A stretch of DNA of 64,000 bases, taken from positions 186,001-250,000 of the forward strand of contig NZ_JAAGSC010000040.1 in NCBI RefSeq assembly GCF_010499265.1, given 5' to 3'. Positions 51,942 to 59,580 of this stretch are shown piece by piece. The position numbers and the translations under genes were made by a program. The DNA is from Wenzhouxiangella limi (GTDB taxonomy: Bacteria; Pseudomonadota; Gammaproteobacteria; Xanthomonadales; Wenzhouxiangellaceae). A model generated the notes under the pieces. The model did no database searches. It was not told the DNA's origin and saw only the letters and a program-made list of their open reading frames with translations. Each line of letters begins with the position of its first letter. Position 1 is the first letter of the stretch.

Positions 51942-53024
51942 TTAGCTTTGGGTTGAGTGCGAGTCGGCGGCAGCCTGCCAGGCAGGCAGGCCACCGCGCA
52001 GCCCGCGGATGTCCTGGTAATCGAAGCTTTTGAGGATCTCGGCTGCCGTGTGACAGCGAACGCCGCTTTCGCAATAGACGACGCAGCGCGATCCGGCCGG
52101 CGGGCTGATCCGCCCGCTCTGCAGTTCCGAAAGCGGCAGGTTGTGCGCGCCCGGGATGTGTCCGGCGGCGAATTCGTCGCGCTCGCGCACGTCGAGGAAT
52201 GGCCAGCCGGCCAAAGCCCTGGCCTCGGTCACGTCGATTTCGCGCAGAACGGGTCGGGGGGCTGACTGCAGCACGATGTCGGCCGGCGGCTGGCCGCAGG
52301 TACCGCAGTCGGCGCGGCGTCGAACTGCCATCACGCGACTCTGACCATCCCGGGCGTCCATGACCCACAGGCGCCCGAGCAGGCCCTGCATGCCGGTTGA
52401 CTTGCCCACCAGCAGCTTGATCACCTCGGAGGCCTGCAGCGATCCGGTCATCCCGACCAGCGAGCCGAGCACGCCGGCCTCGGCGCAGTTGGGGACCCAG
52501 CCGGTCGGGGCTTTTGGAAACAGGCAGCGCAGGCAGGGACCCTGCCCGGCATAAAACACTGTGACCATCGCTTCCATGCCGGTGACGGTGCCATAGACCA
52601 GCGGCCGGTTGAACTTGACGCAGGCGTCGGCGACCAGGTACTTGGTCGCGTAGTTGTCGCTGCCGTCGACGATGACGTCGTGGCTTTTCAGCAGCACTTC
52701 GACGTTGTCCAGGTTCAGCCGCGCGTCGATGGGGTCGACGCTGATGTCGGGGTTGAGGTCGCGCAGCCGATCGGCGGCGGCGACGGCCTTGGGCCGATCG
52801 AGGCTGGATTCGCCGAACAGCACCTGGCGTTGCAGATTGGTGCGGTCGACGCGGTCGTTGTCGATGACGGTGATCTGACCGACCCCGGCCCCGGCCAGAT
52901 ACGGCAGGACGGCGCAGCCGAGGCCGCCGGCGCCCACGCAAAGCACGCGACCGGCACCGATCCGGGTCTGCCCGTCTGGACCGATTTCGGGCAGGATGAA
53001 CTGCTTGGCATAGCGGTCGCTCAC
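51942..53024 (-). CDS. moeB: MoeB/ThiF-type adenylyltransferase with C-terminal rhodanese domain
   Basis: A 360-residue protein. Residues about 1-245 are an E1-like fold: VGAGGLGCAVLPYLAGAG binds ATP, DNDRVDRTNLQRQ is the family core and DGSDNYATKYL follows; zinc ligands are in CLRCLFPKA and DCGTCGQ. Residues about 260-355 are a rhodanese domain with the active cysteine in VVYCESGVRCHTAAEIL. It adenylates the MoaD C-terminus and the rhodanese can add sulfur. It overlaps mobA by four bases. Confidence 0.92.
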   Translation of the reverse strand: MSDRYAKQFILPEIGPDGQTRIGAGRVLCVGAGGLGCAVLPYLAGAGVGQITVIDNDRVDRTNLQRQVLFGESSLDRPKAVAAADRLRDLNPDISVDPIDARLNLDNVEVLLKSHDVIVDGSDNYATKYLVADACVKFNRPLVYGTVTGMEAMVTVFYAGQGPCLRCLFPKAPTGWVPNCAEAGVLGSLVGMTGSLQASEVIKLLVGKSTGMQGLLGRLWVMDARDGQSRVMAVRRRADCGTCGQPPADIVLQSAPRPVLREIDVTEARALAGWPFLDVRERDEFAAGHIPGAHNLPLSELQSGRISPPAGSRCVVYCESGVRCHTAAEILKSFDYQDIRGLRGGLPAWQAAADSHSTQS

Positions 53025-53599
53025 GTGGTCACCGACCGAGTGCCATCCAGGCGCTGCCGGACTTCCTTTAGTTCCTCGAGACTGCCGACGTTGTCCAGAC
53101 CGTCGTCGGGCAGGGAGGCCAGCACCGGCAGTCCCATCCGGGCGACCAGCGCCTGCACCGAACCGGTCTCGTTCAGCGTTTCCAGCACGATCTGCGCCAG
53201 CGCCGGCTTGTTCACCACAGCCAGCGGCAGCGGACCCAAATCGAAGACGGCGCCGCTTCCTTGGAGTTCGGCAATTTCGGCCAGGCGGGTCAGGGCACGG
53301 GGATTGAGCGCCGGCATGTCGGTCGGAACGATGACCAGGGTCTGACCGACCAGGTCCGGGTGTCGCCGCAACACGGTGGCAAGCCCGCCGAGCGGTCCCT
53401 GGCCGGGGTGTAGGTCATCGAGGCTGCCGCTGTGCTGCGCTGCGCCCGAAACGATGATCCGCTCAAACCCGGCCCGCTGCAGAATCCGGCGGGCCTGGTC
53501 GAGCAGCGAAACGCCCGGCCGCCAGTTCCAATCGGCCATGCTGTCGCGACCGCCGGCGAGGACGACGCCGACGCGCTCAGCCGCTGTTGCGCAGGGCAT
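53021..53599 (-). CDS. mobA: Molybdenum cofactor guanylyltransferase (MobA-like)
   Basis: A 192-residue nucleotidyltransferase that attaches GMP to molybdopterin. The start region GVVLAGGRDSMADWNW keeps LAGG but lacks the usual RxGxDK residues, so activity may be altered or the substrate may differ. Other motifs: HPGQGPLGGLATVLRRH, VIVPTDMPALNP and a late NVGSLEELKEV. It overlaps moaE by 23 bases and moeB by four. The call rests on motif order and context. Confidence 0.8.
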   Translation of the reverse strand: MPCATAAERVGVVLAGGRDSMADWNWRPGVSLLDQARRILQRAGFERIIVSGAAQHSGSLDDLHPGQGPLGGLATVLRRHPDLVGQTLVIVPTDMPALNPRALTRLAEIAELQGSGAVFDLGPLPLAVVNKPALAQIVLETLNETGSVQALVARMGLPVLASLPDDGLDNVGSLEELKEVRQRLDGTRSVTT

Positions 53600-54014
53600 G
53601 ACCCTTGATCCATTCGCTGTCGCCGTCGGTGTAGTGCTCCTGCTTCCAGATCGGGGCGCGGACCTTCATCTGTTCGATCAGGTAGCGACAGGCTTTGAAC
53701 GAGTCGTCGCGATGGCCGGAACTGACGGCCGTGATCACGCTGGCCTCACCGACCGCCAGACGACCCAGGCGGTGCACCAGGTAGACGTGCAGGTCCTGGC
53801 CCCACTGCTCCATCGCTTCGGCGCAGATTTCGCCGAAAATGCTGCGGCACAGCTGAGGATGCAGGTCGTAGCTGACCGCGGTGACGTTGCGGCCGTCGTT
53901 GATGTTGCGAACGCGGCCAACGAACAGGTCGGCGGCACCGTGGGCGTCGCTGGAGCAGTGGCTCAGTGCGGCCAGCGGATCAAGCACGGCTTCGGTGATA
54001 TCGACGTGGATCAT
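53577..54014 (-). CDS. moaE: Molybdopterin synthase catalytic subunit MoaE
   Basis: A 145-residue subunit that converts precursor Z to molybdopterin. Motifs: GAADLFVGRVRNINDGR, SYDLHPQLCRSIF, VYLVHRLGRLAVGEASVITAVS, HRDDSFKACRYLIEQMK and the active lysine region KVRAPIWKQEHYTDG. It follows moaD by about 20 bases. Family agreement is clear, length typical. Confidence 0.95.
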   Translation of the reverse strand: MIHVDITEAVLDPLAALSHCSSDAHGAADLFVGRVRNINDGRNVTAVSYDLHPQLCRSIFGEICAEAMEQWGQDLHVYLVHRLGRLAVGEASVITAVSSGHRDDSFKACRYLIEQMKVRAPIWKQEHYTDGDSEWIKGHALRNSG

Positions 54015-54035
54015 GAAGTTACTCCGAAAAAGTTT

Positions 54036-54290
54036 CTAGCCGCCGCAGACCGGCGGCAGGATGGAAACCTCCTGCTCGGGCACCGGATCCTGATCATCCA
54101 GTACCGCAGTGTCGGTGGCAAAGGCCGAAGCCTTGAGCAGCGAACGGGCGTTTTCGCTTTCCAGCGCCGCCTCCATGGCCTGTCGAAGGTCAGCCACGCG
54201 GCCCTGTTCGGGAATCTCGACGGTCAGGCTGCTTTCCGGATGGCTCTGGCGGAAAGCGCCGAACAGCCTTACGTTGATCGATCGATTCAT
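54036..54290 (-). CDS. moaD: Molybdopterin synthase sulfur carrier MoaD
   Basis: An 84-residue ubiquitin-like protein ending in PPVCGG, the diglycine that receives sulfur from MoeB. NVRLFGAFRQSHPESSLTVE and LRQAMEAALES are typical for the fold. The start at 54290 (MNRSINVRLFG) is nine bases after AAGGAG; an in-frame ATG at 54320 would overlap moaC. It lies between moaC and moaE. Confidence 0.92.
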   Translation of the reverse strand: MNRSINVRLFGAFRQSHPESSLTVEIPEQGRVADLRQAMEAALESENARSLLKASAFATDTAVLDDQDPVPEQEVSILPPVCGG

Positions 54291-54316
54291 CCGGGTTGTC
54301 TCCTTAGATGAGCGAT

Positions 54317-54844
54317 TCATTCATGATCCTCCGCCGTTGGCGCCTCGAAGCCCGGCGGCAGCGGCGGCAGGCCGTCGGGATGCAGAAACAGCCCCGACTT
54401 GCCGCCTTCCTTGAGCAGCAGCCGGATGCCGTCGATGGCGAGATCGGCCTGGACCTGCTTGGCCAGGTCCCAGATCGTCATCAACGCGCCGCTGACGCCG
54501 GCCAGGGCCTCCATTTCCACCCCGGTGCGGGCCGAGGTCGAGGCCTGACAGAATACATGAACCCCCGGCAGGCTTTCATCGGGGCGGAAGGCCACGGCGA
54601 CGTGGTCCAGACCCAGCGGGTGACACAGCGGGATGATTTCCGCGGTGCGCTTGGCGGCCAGCACCCCGGCCACTTCGGCCAGGCGCAGCGGATCGCCCTT
54701 GGGCAGGGTGCCGTCGCGCACCTGCACGAAGGTTTCATTCGACATGCGGATGTGGCCGGTGGCTATGGCACGTCGGCGGGTAACCGCCTTGGCCCCGACA
54801 TCCACCATGCGGTAGTGACGACGATCGGACATCGCTGGATTCAT
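54317..54844 (-). CDS. moaC: Cyclic pyranopterin phosphate synthase accessory protein MoaC
   Basis: A 175-residue protein acting after MoaA to form precursor Z. Motifs: MVDVGAKAVTRRRAIATGHI, AAKRTAEIIPLCHPLGLDHV, EMEALAGVSGALMTIWDLAK and RLLLKEGGKSG. The start at 54844 overlaps the moaA stop by ATGA; a second ATG at 54832 (MSDRRHYR) is possible. The C-terminus has about 15 extra residues (PGFEAPTAEDHE). Confidence 0.95.
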   Translation of the reverse strand: MNPAMSDRRHYRMVDVGAKAVTRRRAIATGHIRMSNETFVQVRDGTLPKGDPLRLAEVAGVLAAKRTAEIIPLCHPLGLDHVAVAFRPDESLPGVHVFCQASTSARTGVEMEALAGVSGALMTIWDLAKQVQADLAIDGIRLLLKEGGKSGLFLHPDGLPPLPPGFEAPTAEDHE

Positions 54845-55818
54845 CCTCCGGTGCTGGCCAGGTGCGGGGTATCTCCGACCCGGCCCTGGTGCAGAAAGTG
54901 AGTGGGCGGTTTTTCGAACAAGGCCTTCATGATATGGCTTTTGAGGGCCTCGGTTTGATCGTCGTCTTGCAGGAGTGCGCGCAGGTCGGTGCTGCCGTTG
55001 CCGAACAGGCACAGTTTCAAAGCGCCACGGGCGGTCACGCGCAGGCGGTTGCAGCCGTCGCAAAAGTGCGCGGCGTACGGCGCGATCAGGCCGATGTGCC
55101 CGGCGTGATCGGGATGGGCGTACTCCACCGCCGGACCGGCTGCGGGTCCGCGCCGGACCGGCTGCCAGCCGCCGGCTTCCAACTTTTCTCGGATTCGGCT
55201 GCCGGGAACGTGGTGGCGCTGGAAATAGGGCTGGTTGTCGCCGGTCTGCATCAGTTCGATGAAGCGCAGGCTGATCGGCCGGTTGCGCACGAAGTCGAAA
55301 AACGCCGGCAGCTGGTCGTCGTTGAGCTCGCGCAGCAGGACGGTGTTGATCTTGACCGAGTCGAATCCGACCGCCAGGGCCTGGTCGATCCCGTCCATGA
55401 CCTGGGCGAAGCGACGATCGCCGGTAATGCGCCGGAAGCTTTCACCCTCGAGCGCGTCAAGGCTGATGTTGACCGCGTTCAGGCCCGCCGACTTCCACGC
55501 AGCCGCATTCTTGGCCAGGCGATAGGCGTTGGTCGTCATCGCAACCCGCTCGACGCCGGGCGTGCCGGCGACGGCGCTGAGGATCTCGGTGAAATCGCGC
55601 CTGACCGTCGGCTCACCGCCGGTCAGGCGCACCTTGAAGGTGCCGAGCTCGGCAAACGCCCGCACCAGCCGACGGATTTCGGGGACGGTCAAGAAACCCC
55701 GCTTCGAGCCGCGGAAGCCATCCGGAAGGCAGTACTGGCAGCGGAAATTGCAGACTTCGGTCAGTGAAAGCCTGAGGTAGGAAAAGCGCCGGCCGAACCG
55801 GTCTTGCAGGGTCTGCAC
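54841..55818 (-). CDS. moaA: GTP 3',8-cyclase MoaA
   Basis: A 325-residue radical SAM enzyme, first step of molybdenum cofactor synthesis. The N-terminal cluster is CNFRCQYC, the second cluster FCDGCNRLRVTARG with a later Cys (LKLCLFGNG). It ends HLASTGG; the C-terminal Gly-Gly is needed for activity in MoaA. The GTG at 55818 (VQTLQDRFGR) is seven bases after AAAAGGAG and is preferred over a TTG at 55836. It heads a tightly coupled operon moaA-moaC-moaD-moaE-mobA-moeB-CMD. An FNR box and a structured leader lie upstream. Confidence 0.95.
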   Translation of the reverse strand: MQTLQDRFGRRFSYLRLSLTEVCNFRCQYCLPDGFRGSKRGFLTVPEIRRLVRAFAELGTFKVRLTGGEPTVRRDFTEILSAVAGTPGVERVAMTTNAYRLAKNAAAWKSAGLNAVNISLDALEGESFRRITGDRRFAQVMDGIDQALAVGFDSVKINTVLLRELNDDQLPAFFDFVRNRPISLRFIELMQTGDNQPYFQRHHVPGSRIREKLEAGGWQPVRRGPAAGPAVEYAHPDHAGHIGLIAPYAAHFCDGCNRLRVTARGALKLCLFGNGSTDLRALLQDDDQTEALKSHIMKALFEKPPTHFLHQGRVGDTPHLASTGG

Positions 55819-55871
55819 TGGAGTGCTCCTTTTCAAGAAAGTTGGAAGGCAAGGCCGTTTCCGGCGTTTGC

Positions 55872-55964
55872 CCCGGCCTGGGCGACACGCAGGTGCCGCT
55901 TCGGCGGTATCCCTGCCGTGCCCGTCAGCGGCTGATCGAAAGCCGATGCCGGGGGTAGGCCGGG
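55872..55964 (-). promoter_or_regulatory. Structured moaA leader, candidate Moco riboswitch
   Basis: On the minus strand, CCCGGCCT (55964-55957) pairs with AGGCCGGG (55879-55872) to close a 93-base domain. Inside are a CGGCT/AGCCG hairpin (55929-55945) and a GCAGG/CCTGC stem with an inner CCGC/GCGG tetraloop hairpin (55889-55916). This multibranch shape ahead of moaA, in the place where the Moco RNA motif is usually found, makes a riboswitch plausible. I did not match the conserved positions of the motif, so this is a candidate only. Confidence 0.4.
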
Positions 55965-56028
55965 ATACTCGGAGACGTTGTATGCCGGTCAGCGTACGAC
56001 GATTTGCCCAGGGTCGGCTTGACTCAGG

Positions 56029-56042
56029 TCAAATCGTCGGGT
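56029..56042 (-). promoter_or_regulatory. ANR/FNR-type box upstream of the moaA leader
   Basis: TTGACTCAGGTCAA, a perfect TTGAC-N4-GTCAA palindrome. With a centre at -41.5, transcription toward moaA would start near 55994, giving a leader of about 175 bases that includes the folded domain. The divergent PilZ gene starts 75 bases away on the plus side. Confidence 0.58.
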
Positions 56043-56116
56043 TCTGCTCGATGGCGGGTCGTGGGCCAAGGGGGTAAGATGAAGCCAGCAAAACGAGTTC
56101 GGAGTAAAAGCGGGCA

Positions 56117-56866
56117 ATGGACAGCGCGAGCCTGGGGCTGGAAGTCGGCGATTCGCTGCAGCTGCAGTTTGTCAACGATACCGTTGGTAATCGGCACTAT
56201 GTGAAGGTGGTGGGCTGCTATCCGGGCCGCAGCATCATCGTCGGCACGCCGCAGGTCGGCGGTCGCATCATGCTGGTTCGCCAGGACCAGGCCGTGATCG
56301 TGCGCCTGATGATCGGCAACGACGTGGTCGGCTTCAACTCCACGGTGCTGCGCAGCTGCGCGCGGCCCTATCCCTACCTGCACCTGGCGTTTCCAAGGGA
56401 GTTGCAAAGCAGCAGCGTGCGCAAGGCCTTGCGCGTCAGCCTGGATTCGGTGGTTTCCATCCGGCGCCTCCAGGGCGATGATCAGCCGGATCGGGCACAT
56501 TCGGCCTTCGCCGGGCGCACCCGCGACATCAGCACGACCGGGGCCCTGGTCAGCAGCAGCAGCCGTCTAGGCGGCGTCGGTGATCGACTGGCGGTGGCGA
56601 TGCGCGTGGCCGTGGCCGGCTTCGGCGAGGAAATCCGGCTGCGAGCGACCGTTCGCAACACCACCGTGCTGGCGGCAGCGGACGATGCGGCGGGCACGCT
56701 GTATGGCATCGAGTTCGACTCGCCGGAGCGGCGCGAGGCGATTCTGCTGCACGGGCATGTCTACCAGACCATCCTCCAGCACATGGGCAAGATGGCTGCG
56801 CCGTTTTCTGATTTGCCGGACGAAGAGCCTGCAGAGTCGCTGGAAGAGGATTCCTTCCAGCCCTGA
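56117..56866 (+). CDS. YcgR-like PilZ-domain protein (c-di-GMP binding)
   Basis: A 249-residue protein with an N-terminal YcgR-like domain (about residues 5-105; LEVGDSLQLQFVND, YVKVVGCYPGRSIIVGTP) and a PilZ domain (about 105-230). The c-di-GMP motifs are RKALRVSL (the RxxxR element, residues about 102-109) and TRDISTTGALV (DxSxxG). A second PilZ protein follows on the opposite strand. No flagellar gene is near, so the target is not known. The C-terminal 20 residues are acidic. Confidence 0.87.
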   Translation: MDSASLGLEVGDSLQLQFVNDTVGNRHYVKVVGCYPGRSIIVGTPQVGGRIMLVRQDQAVIVRLMIGNDVVGFNSTVLRSCARPYPYLHLAFPRELQSSSVRKALRVSLDSVVSIRRLQGDDQPDRAHSAFAGRTRDISTTGALVSSSSRLGGVGDRLAVAMRVAVAGFGEEIRLRATVRNTTVLAAADDAAGTLYGIEFDSPERREAILLHGHVYQTILQHMGKMAAPFSDLPDEEPAESLEEDSFQP

Positions 56867-56895
56867 GACCGGATCATGGCGTTCCCGCTCTGCGG

Positions 56896-57246
56896 TCAGG
56901 CTGATCCGGAAAACACGTAGCCGGCGGTTAGCTGCTGCACGGCGTGGTGAAAGTCGGGCGAGGGGCCAATCACGATCAGGCCGACGTCGTAAAGTTCCGG
57001 GTTGGCCTCCGGACGGCACCAGCGCACCTCGGCCTGGAAAGAAATCGGTTCGCGGGCGCCGGTTTCTTCCGGCGGCGTGAAAGCCAGCGCGAGCGTTTGC
57101 CCTTTCTCGAAAGGTTTCTCGGTGACCAGCATCAGGCCCTGCTCGGAAATGTCGACCAGGTGGCCGATCAGGTCGTCGCCGCCCTGCTTGAAGACCTTCA
57201 GATAAAGCACCGGCCGGTGTCGAGGATGTTTTCGTTCGTCGAGCAT
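56896..57246 (-). CDS. Single-domain PilZ protein
   Basis: A protein of about 116 residues from the ATG at 57246; an ATG at 57252 adds two residues. It has the c-di-GMP element ERKHPRHRPVL at residues 4-14 and DISEQGLMLVTEKPF, followed by a beta-barrel with FQAEVRWCRPEANPELYDVGL. TATACT just upstream suggests a nearly leaderless transcript. It is convergent with the YcgR-like gene and divergent from menA. Confidence 0.82.
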   Translation of the reverse strand: MLDERKHPRHRPVLYLKVFKQGGDDLIGHLVDISEQGLMLVTEKPFEKGQTLALAFTPPEETGAREPISFQAEVRWCRPEANPELYDVGLIVIGPSPDFHHAVQQLTAGYVFSGSA

Positions 57247-57308
57247 GGCCATCAGTATAGCGCCCGAGGCCGGCAGGTCGAAAGGCTGCAGCGCGGGCCG
57301 GGCTCGGG

Positions 57309-57314
57309 GATAAT
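57309..57314 (+). promoter_or_regulatory. -10-like hexamer right before menA
   Basis: GATAAT ends six bases before the ATG at 57321 and is followed by CCGCGC, nearly the same as TATTAT-CCGCGG before the prenyltransferase gene at 46744. A leaderless transcript is likely. Confidence 0.35.
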
Positions 57315-57320
57315 CCGCGC

Positions 57321-58241
57321 ATGAGCAAACCTACGCCGCCCTGGACGACGGTTGCCTGGCATGCCGTCCGGCCGCATACGCTGCCGCTGTCGCTCGCCCC
57401 CGTACTGGTCGGCTCCGTGGCCGGCTGGGCCGATAGCGGGGTGGTGCGGCTGGACGTCTCTCTGGCCGCGGCCTTGTCGGCGGCCTGCATGCAGATCGGT
57501 GCGAACCTGCAAAACGACGCGGCCGACGCCCTGGACGGCACCGATGATGCTCATCGGGCCGGTCCGCCGCGCGTCACCGCTCTGGGCTGGGCCAGCCCGC
57601 GTGCGGTGCTGGCTTCAGCCTGGATTTCATTTGTGCTGGCCGTGCTGGCGGGCATCTACCTGGTGGGTATTGGCGGCTGGCCCATGGTCTGGATCGGCCT
57701 GCTTGCGGTCACGGCCGCCTGGGCATACTCCGGGGGACCGAAGCCGATCGCACGCGGGCCGTTCGGGGAAGCGGTGGTGCTGATCTTCTTCGGGCTGGTG
57801 GCCGTGGCCGGTGTGGCCTGGTTGTACAGCGGAAACCTGACGGGACCCATGATCACGGCGGGGCTGGCCGTCGGTTTGCCGGCGTCTGCCGTTTTGACGA
57901 TTAACAATCTGCGCGATCTGGACGGGGACCTTCGTGCCGGAAGGCGAACACTGGCGATTTATCTGGGGCCAAAAGGCGCGGTGCGCGCCGTGGGCATTAT
58001 GCTGGTTTCGGTCGCGCCGGCGCTTTCCCTGCTGGCGCTGTGGGGACGCCCCTGGGCAGGCGCGCTGCTGGGCCTGCCGGCGCTGGCTTTGGTGCCCGGG
58101 ATCCTGCGCAGCCTGCAGCCTCCGATCACAGCCGCAGCCTGCAACGCCAACCTGAAGCGGACAACGCGCTTTCAGATGGTGCTGAGCCTTGCCATGAGTG
58201 CGGGTATGATTCTAGTCGCGTTTGTTGACCGGACGATCTGA
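57321..58241 (+). CDS. menA: 1,4-dihydroxy-2-naphthoate prenyltransferase MenA
   Basis: A 306-residue UbiA-superfamily enzyme that attaches the isoprenoid tail in menaquinone synthesis. It starts WHAVRPHTLPLSLAPVLVG, close to the MenA N-terminus, with the first Asp motif in QIGANLQNDAADALDGTDD and the second in NNLRDLDGDLRAGRRTLA. About nine membrane helices. It is followed by two bases and then the BASS transporter. Menaquinone would serve FrdC, the CymA-like protein and Isp1. Confidence 0.88.
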   Translation: MSKPTPPWTTVAWHAVRPHTLPLSLAPVLVGSVAGWADSGVVRLDVSLAAALSAACMQIGANLQNDAADALDGTDDAHRAGPPRVTALGWASPRAVLASAWISFVLAVLAGIYLVGIGGWPMVWIGLLAVTAAWAYSGGPKPIARGPFGEAVVLIFFGLVAVAGVAWLYSGNLTGPMITAGLAVGLPASAVLTINNLRDLDGDLRAGRRTLAIYLGPKGAVRAVGIMLVSVAPALSLLALWGRPWAGALLGLPALALVPGILRSLQPPITAAACNANLKRTTRFQMVLSLAMSAGMILVAFVDRTI

Positions 58242-58242
58242 C

Positions 58243-59109
58243 ATGAACAATCTTTTGCTGCCGCTGGGTCTTGCCTTCATCATGTTTGCTGTCGGGCTGG
58301 GGCTTCGAATCCGTGAATTCATGGAGGTCTTTCGGGCGCCGCGCGGCCTGCTTGCTGCCCTGGGCAATCAGATTCTGCTGCTGCCGCTGATCGCGGCGGC
58401 GCTGGTGGCGCTTTACAAGGGCCGTCCCGAATTCGCCTTCGGCATCATGATTCTTGCTGCCTGCCCGGGTGGGCCCACGTCCAATCTTTTGACCGTGCTG
58501 GCCGGCGGCAATGCCGCGCTGTCGGTGTCGGCAACGGCCCTGGCCAGCGTCGCCGGCATGATCACGGTTCCCTTGATTCTGTGGGCATCCCAGGCCTGGT
58601 TGCTGGGCGAGACGACGCTGGTGACGGTGCCGCCGCAGCAGATCCTGTTGAGCGTGTTTCTGGTCACCGGGCTGCCGTTGATGGCGGGAATGCTGCTTAA
58701 TCACGTCCAGCCAGACTTAAGCGACCGGGTCCGTATCCCGGCCCGGCGCCTGGCGACGGCGGCGTTTGCTTTCATCGTGGTCGGGGCGTTCGTCAGCCAG
58801 GGCTCGGTCATGCTGGAGCATGCCCTGGACCTGGGGCCCTACGTGCTCGCGCTGAATCTGGGCACGATGGCGCTGGGTCTGCTGACCGCCCGGCTGATGC
58901 GGCTGAATTTTGCCGATCTGGTGGCCGTGTCCATGGAAGGCGGACTGCAGAACGCCGCCCTGGCCATTTTTATCGCCGTGAGCCTGTTCGGGGTGCCGGC
59001 CATGCTGGTGCCGGCGATCATGTACGCCTTGATGATGAACATCACCGCCTTAGGCCTGATCGCCTGGGCGCGCTCCAGGGCCTCGAGTACTGCAGTAATG
59101 TCGAGCTGA
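58243..59109 (+). CDS. Bile acid:sodium symporter (BASS) family transporter
   Basis: A 288-residue membrane protein with about nine to ten helices. Family features: GLGLRIREFMEVFRAPRGLL near the start (the cytoplasmic loop after helix 1), CPGGPTSNLLTVLAGGNAALSVSAT (Na-binding crossover, quoted in part) and MEGGLQNAALAIFIA, the second crossover. The solute is unknown; bacterial members carry organic anions such as pantoate or pyruvate. It starts one base after the menA stop, so the two are cotranscribed, and a strong hairpin follows. Confidence 0.85.
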   Translation: MNNLLLPLGLAFIMFAVGLGLRIREFMEVFRAPRGLLAALGNQILLLPLIAAALVALYKGRPEFAFGIMILAACPGGPTSNLLTVLAGGNAALSVSATALASVAGMITVPLILWASQAWLLGETTLVTVPPQQILLSVFLVTGLPLMAGMLLNHVQPDLSDRVRIPARRLATAAFAFIVVGAFVSQGSVMLEHALDLGPYVLALNLGTMALGLLTARLMRLNFADLVAVSMEGGLQNAALAIFIAVSLFGVPAMLVPAIMYALMMNITALGLIAWARSRASSTAVMSS

Positions 59110-59112
59110 TTG

Positions 59113-59142
59113 AAAAGGGCCGCGGTGCTGCCACCGCGGCCC
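59113..59142 (-). terminator. Hairpin terminator between convergent genes
   Basis: GGGCCGCGGTG (59117-59127), loop CTGC, CACCGCGGCCC (59132-59142): an 11-base perfect stem. On the minus strand it is followed by TTTT, so it ends the small tetraheme cytochrome gene; it also lies after the BASS gene on the plus strand. Confidence 0.82.
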
Positions 59143-59180
59143 CTGATCAGGTTGTCGGTTCGGATCGCCGGCGGCGACGA

Positions 59181-59495
59181 TTACTCTTCTTCGTGAATCG
59201 CGTGGCAGGAACTGCACTCCATATCCATCCCGTGGGCAGAGATAGCCTTGAAGTCTTCGTCCGGCTGGTGGCAGTTTGTACAGGTTTCATTGGTGACGGC
59301 TGCCGGATGCTCCTTGAAGTTTTCCAGGTGGGCTTCCGATCCATCGCTGTGGCAGGCCATGCAGTTGGTGTGAGCGGCAACCGCGTTTTCTTCCTGATCC
59401 TGGTGGCAGGTGACGCATTGATCGCTGCTCATGGCCGGGGCCATGAACAGGCCCAGCACGGCCATCAGGCTTAAACTCAGTAGTGCTTTCCTCAT
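59181..59495 (-). CDS. Small periplasmic tetraheme cytochrome c (STC/CctA-like)
   Basis: A 104-residue secreted protein. The signal peptide spans about residues 4-23 (LLSLSLMAVLGLFMAPAM). Four haem motifs are CVTCH (27-31), CMACH (45-49), CTNCH (72-76) and CSSCH (94-98), so nearly every 20 residues bind a haem. This is the layout of Shewanella small tetraheme cytochrome, a periplasmic shuttle from CymA to MtrA and to fumarate reductases. It is a single gene here but could serve the CymA-like and MtrA proteins in the same window. Confidence 0.9.
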   Translation of the reverse strand: MRKALLSLSLMAVLGLFMAPAMSSDQCVTCHQDQEENAVAAHTNCMACHSDGSEAHLENFKEHPAAVTNETCTNCHQPDEDFKAISAHGMDMECSSCHAIHEEE

Positions 59496-59580
59496 TACTG
59501 ACTCCTCGCAGTCTCAGTCAAGTGGGGGCTTTCCCACCACGCTACGATATCGTATTCACGCTGCTTGCACAAACCGGCCC

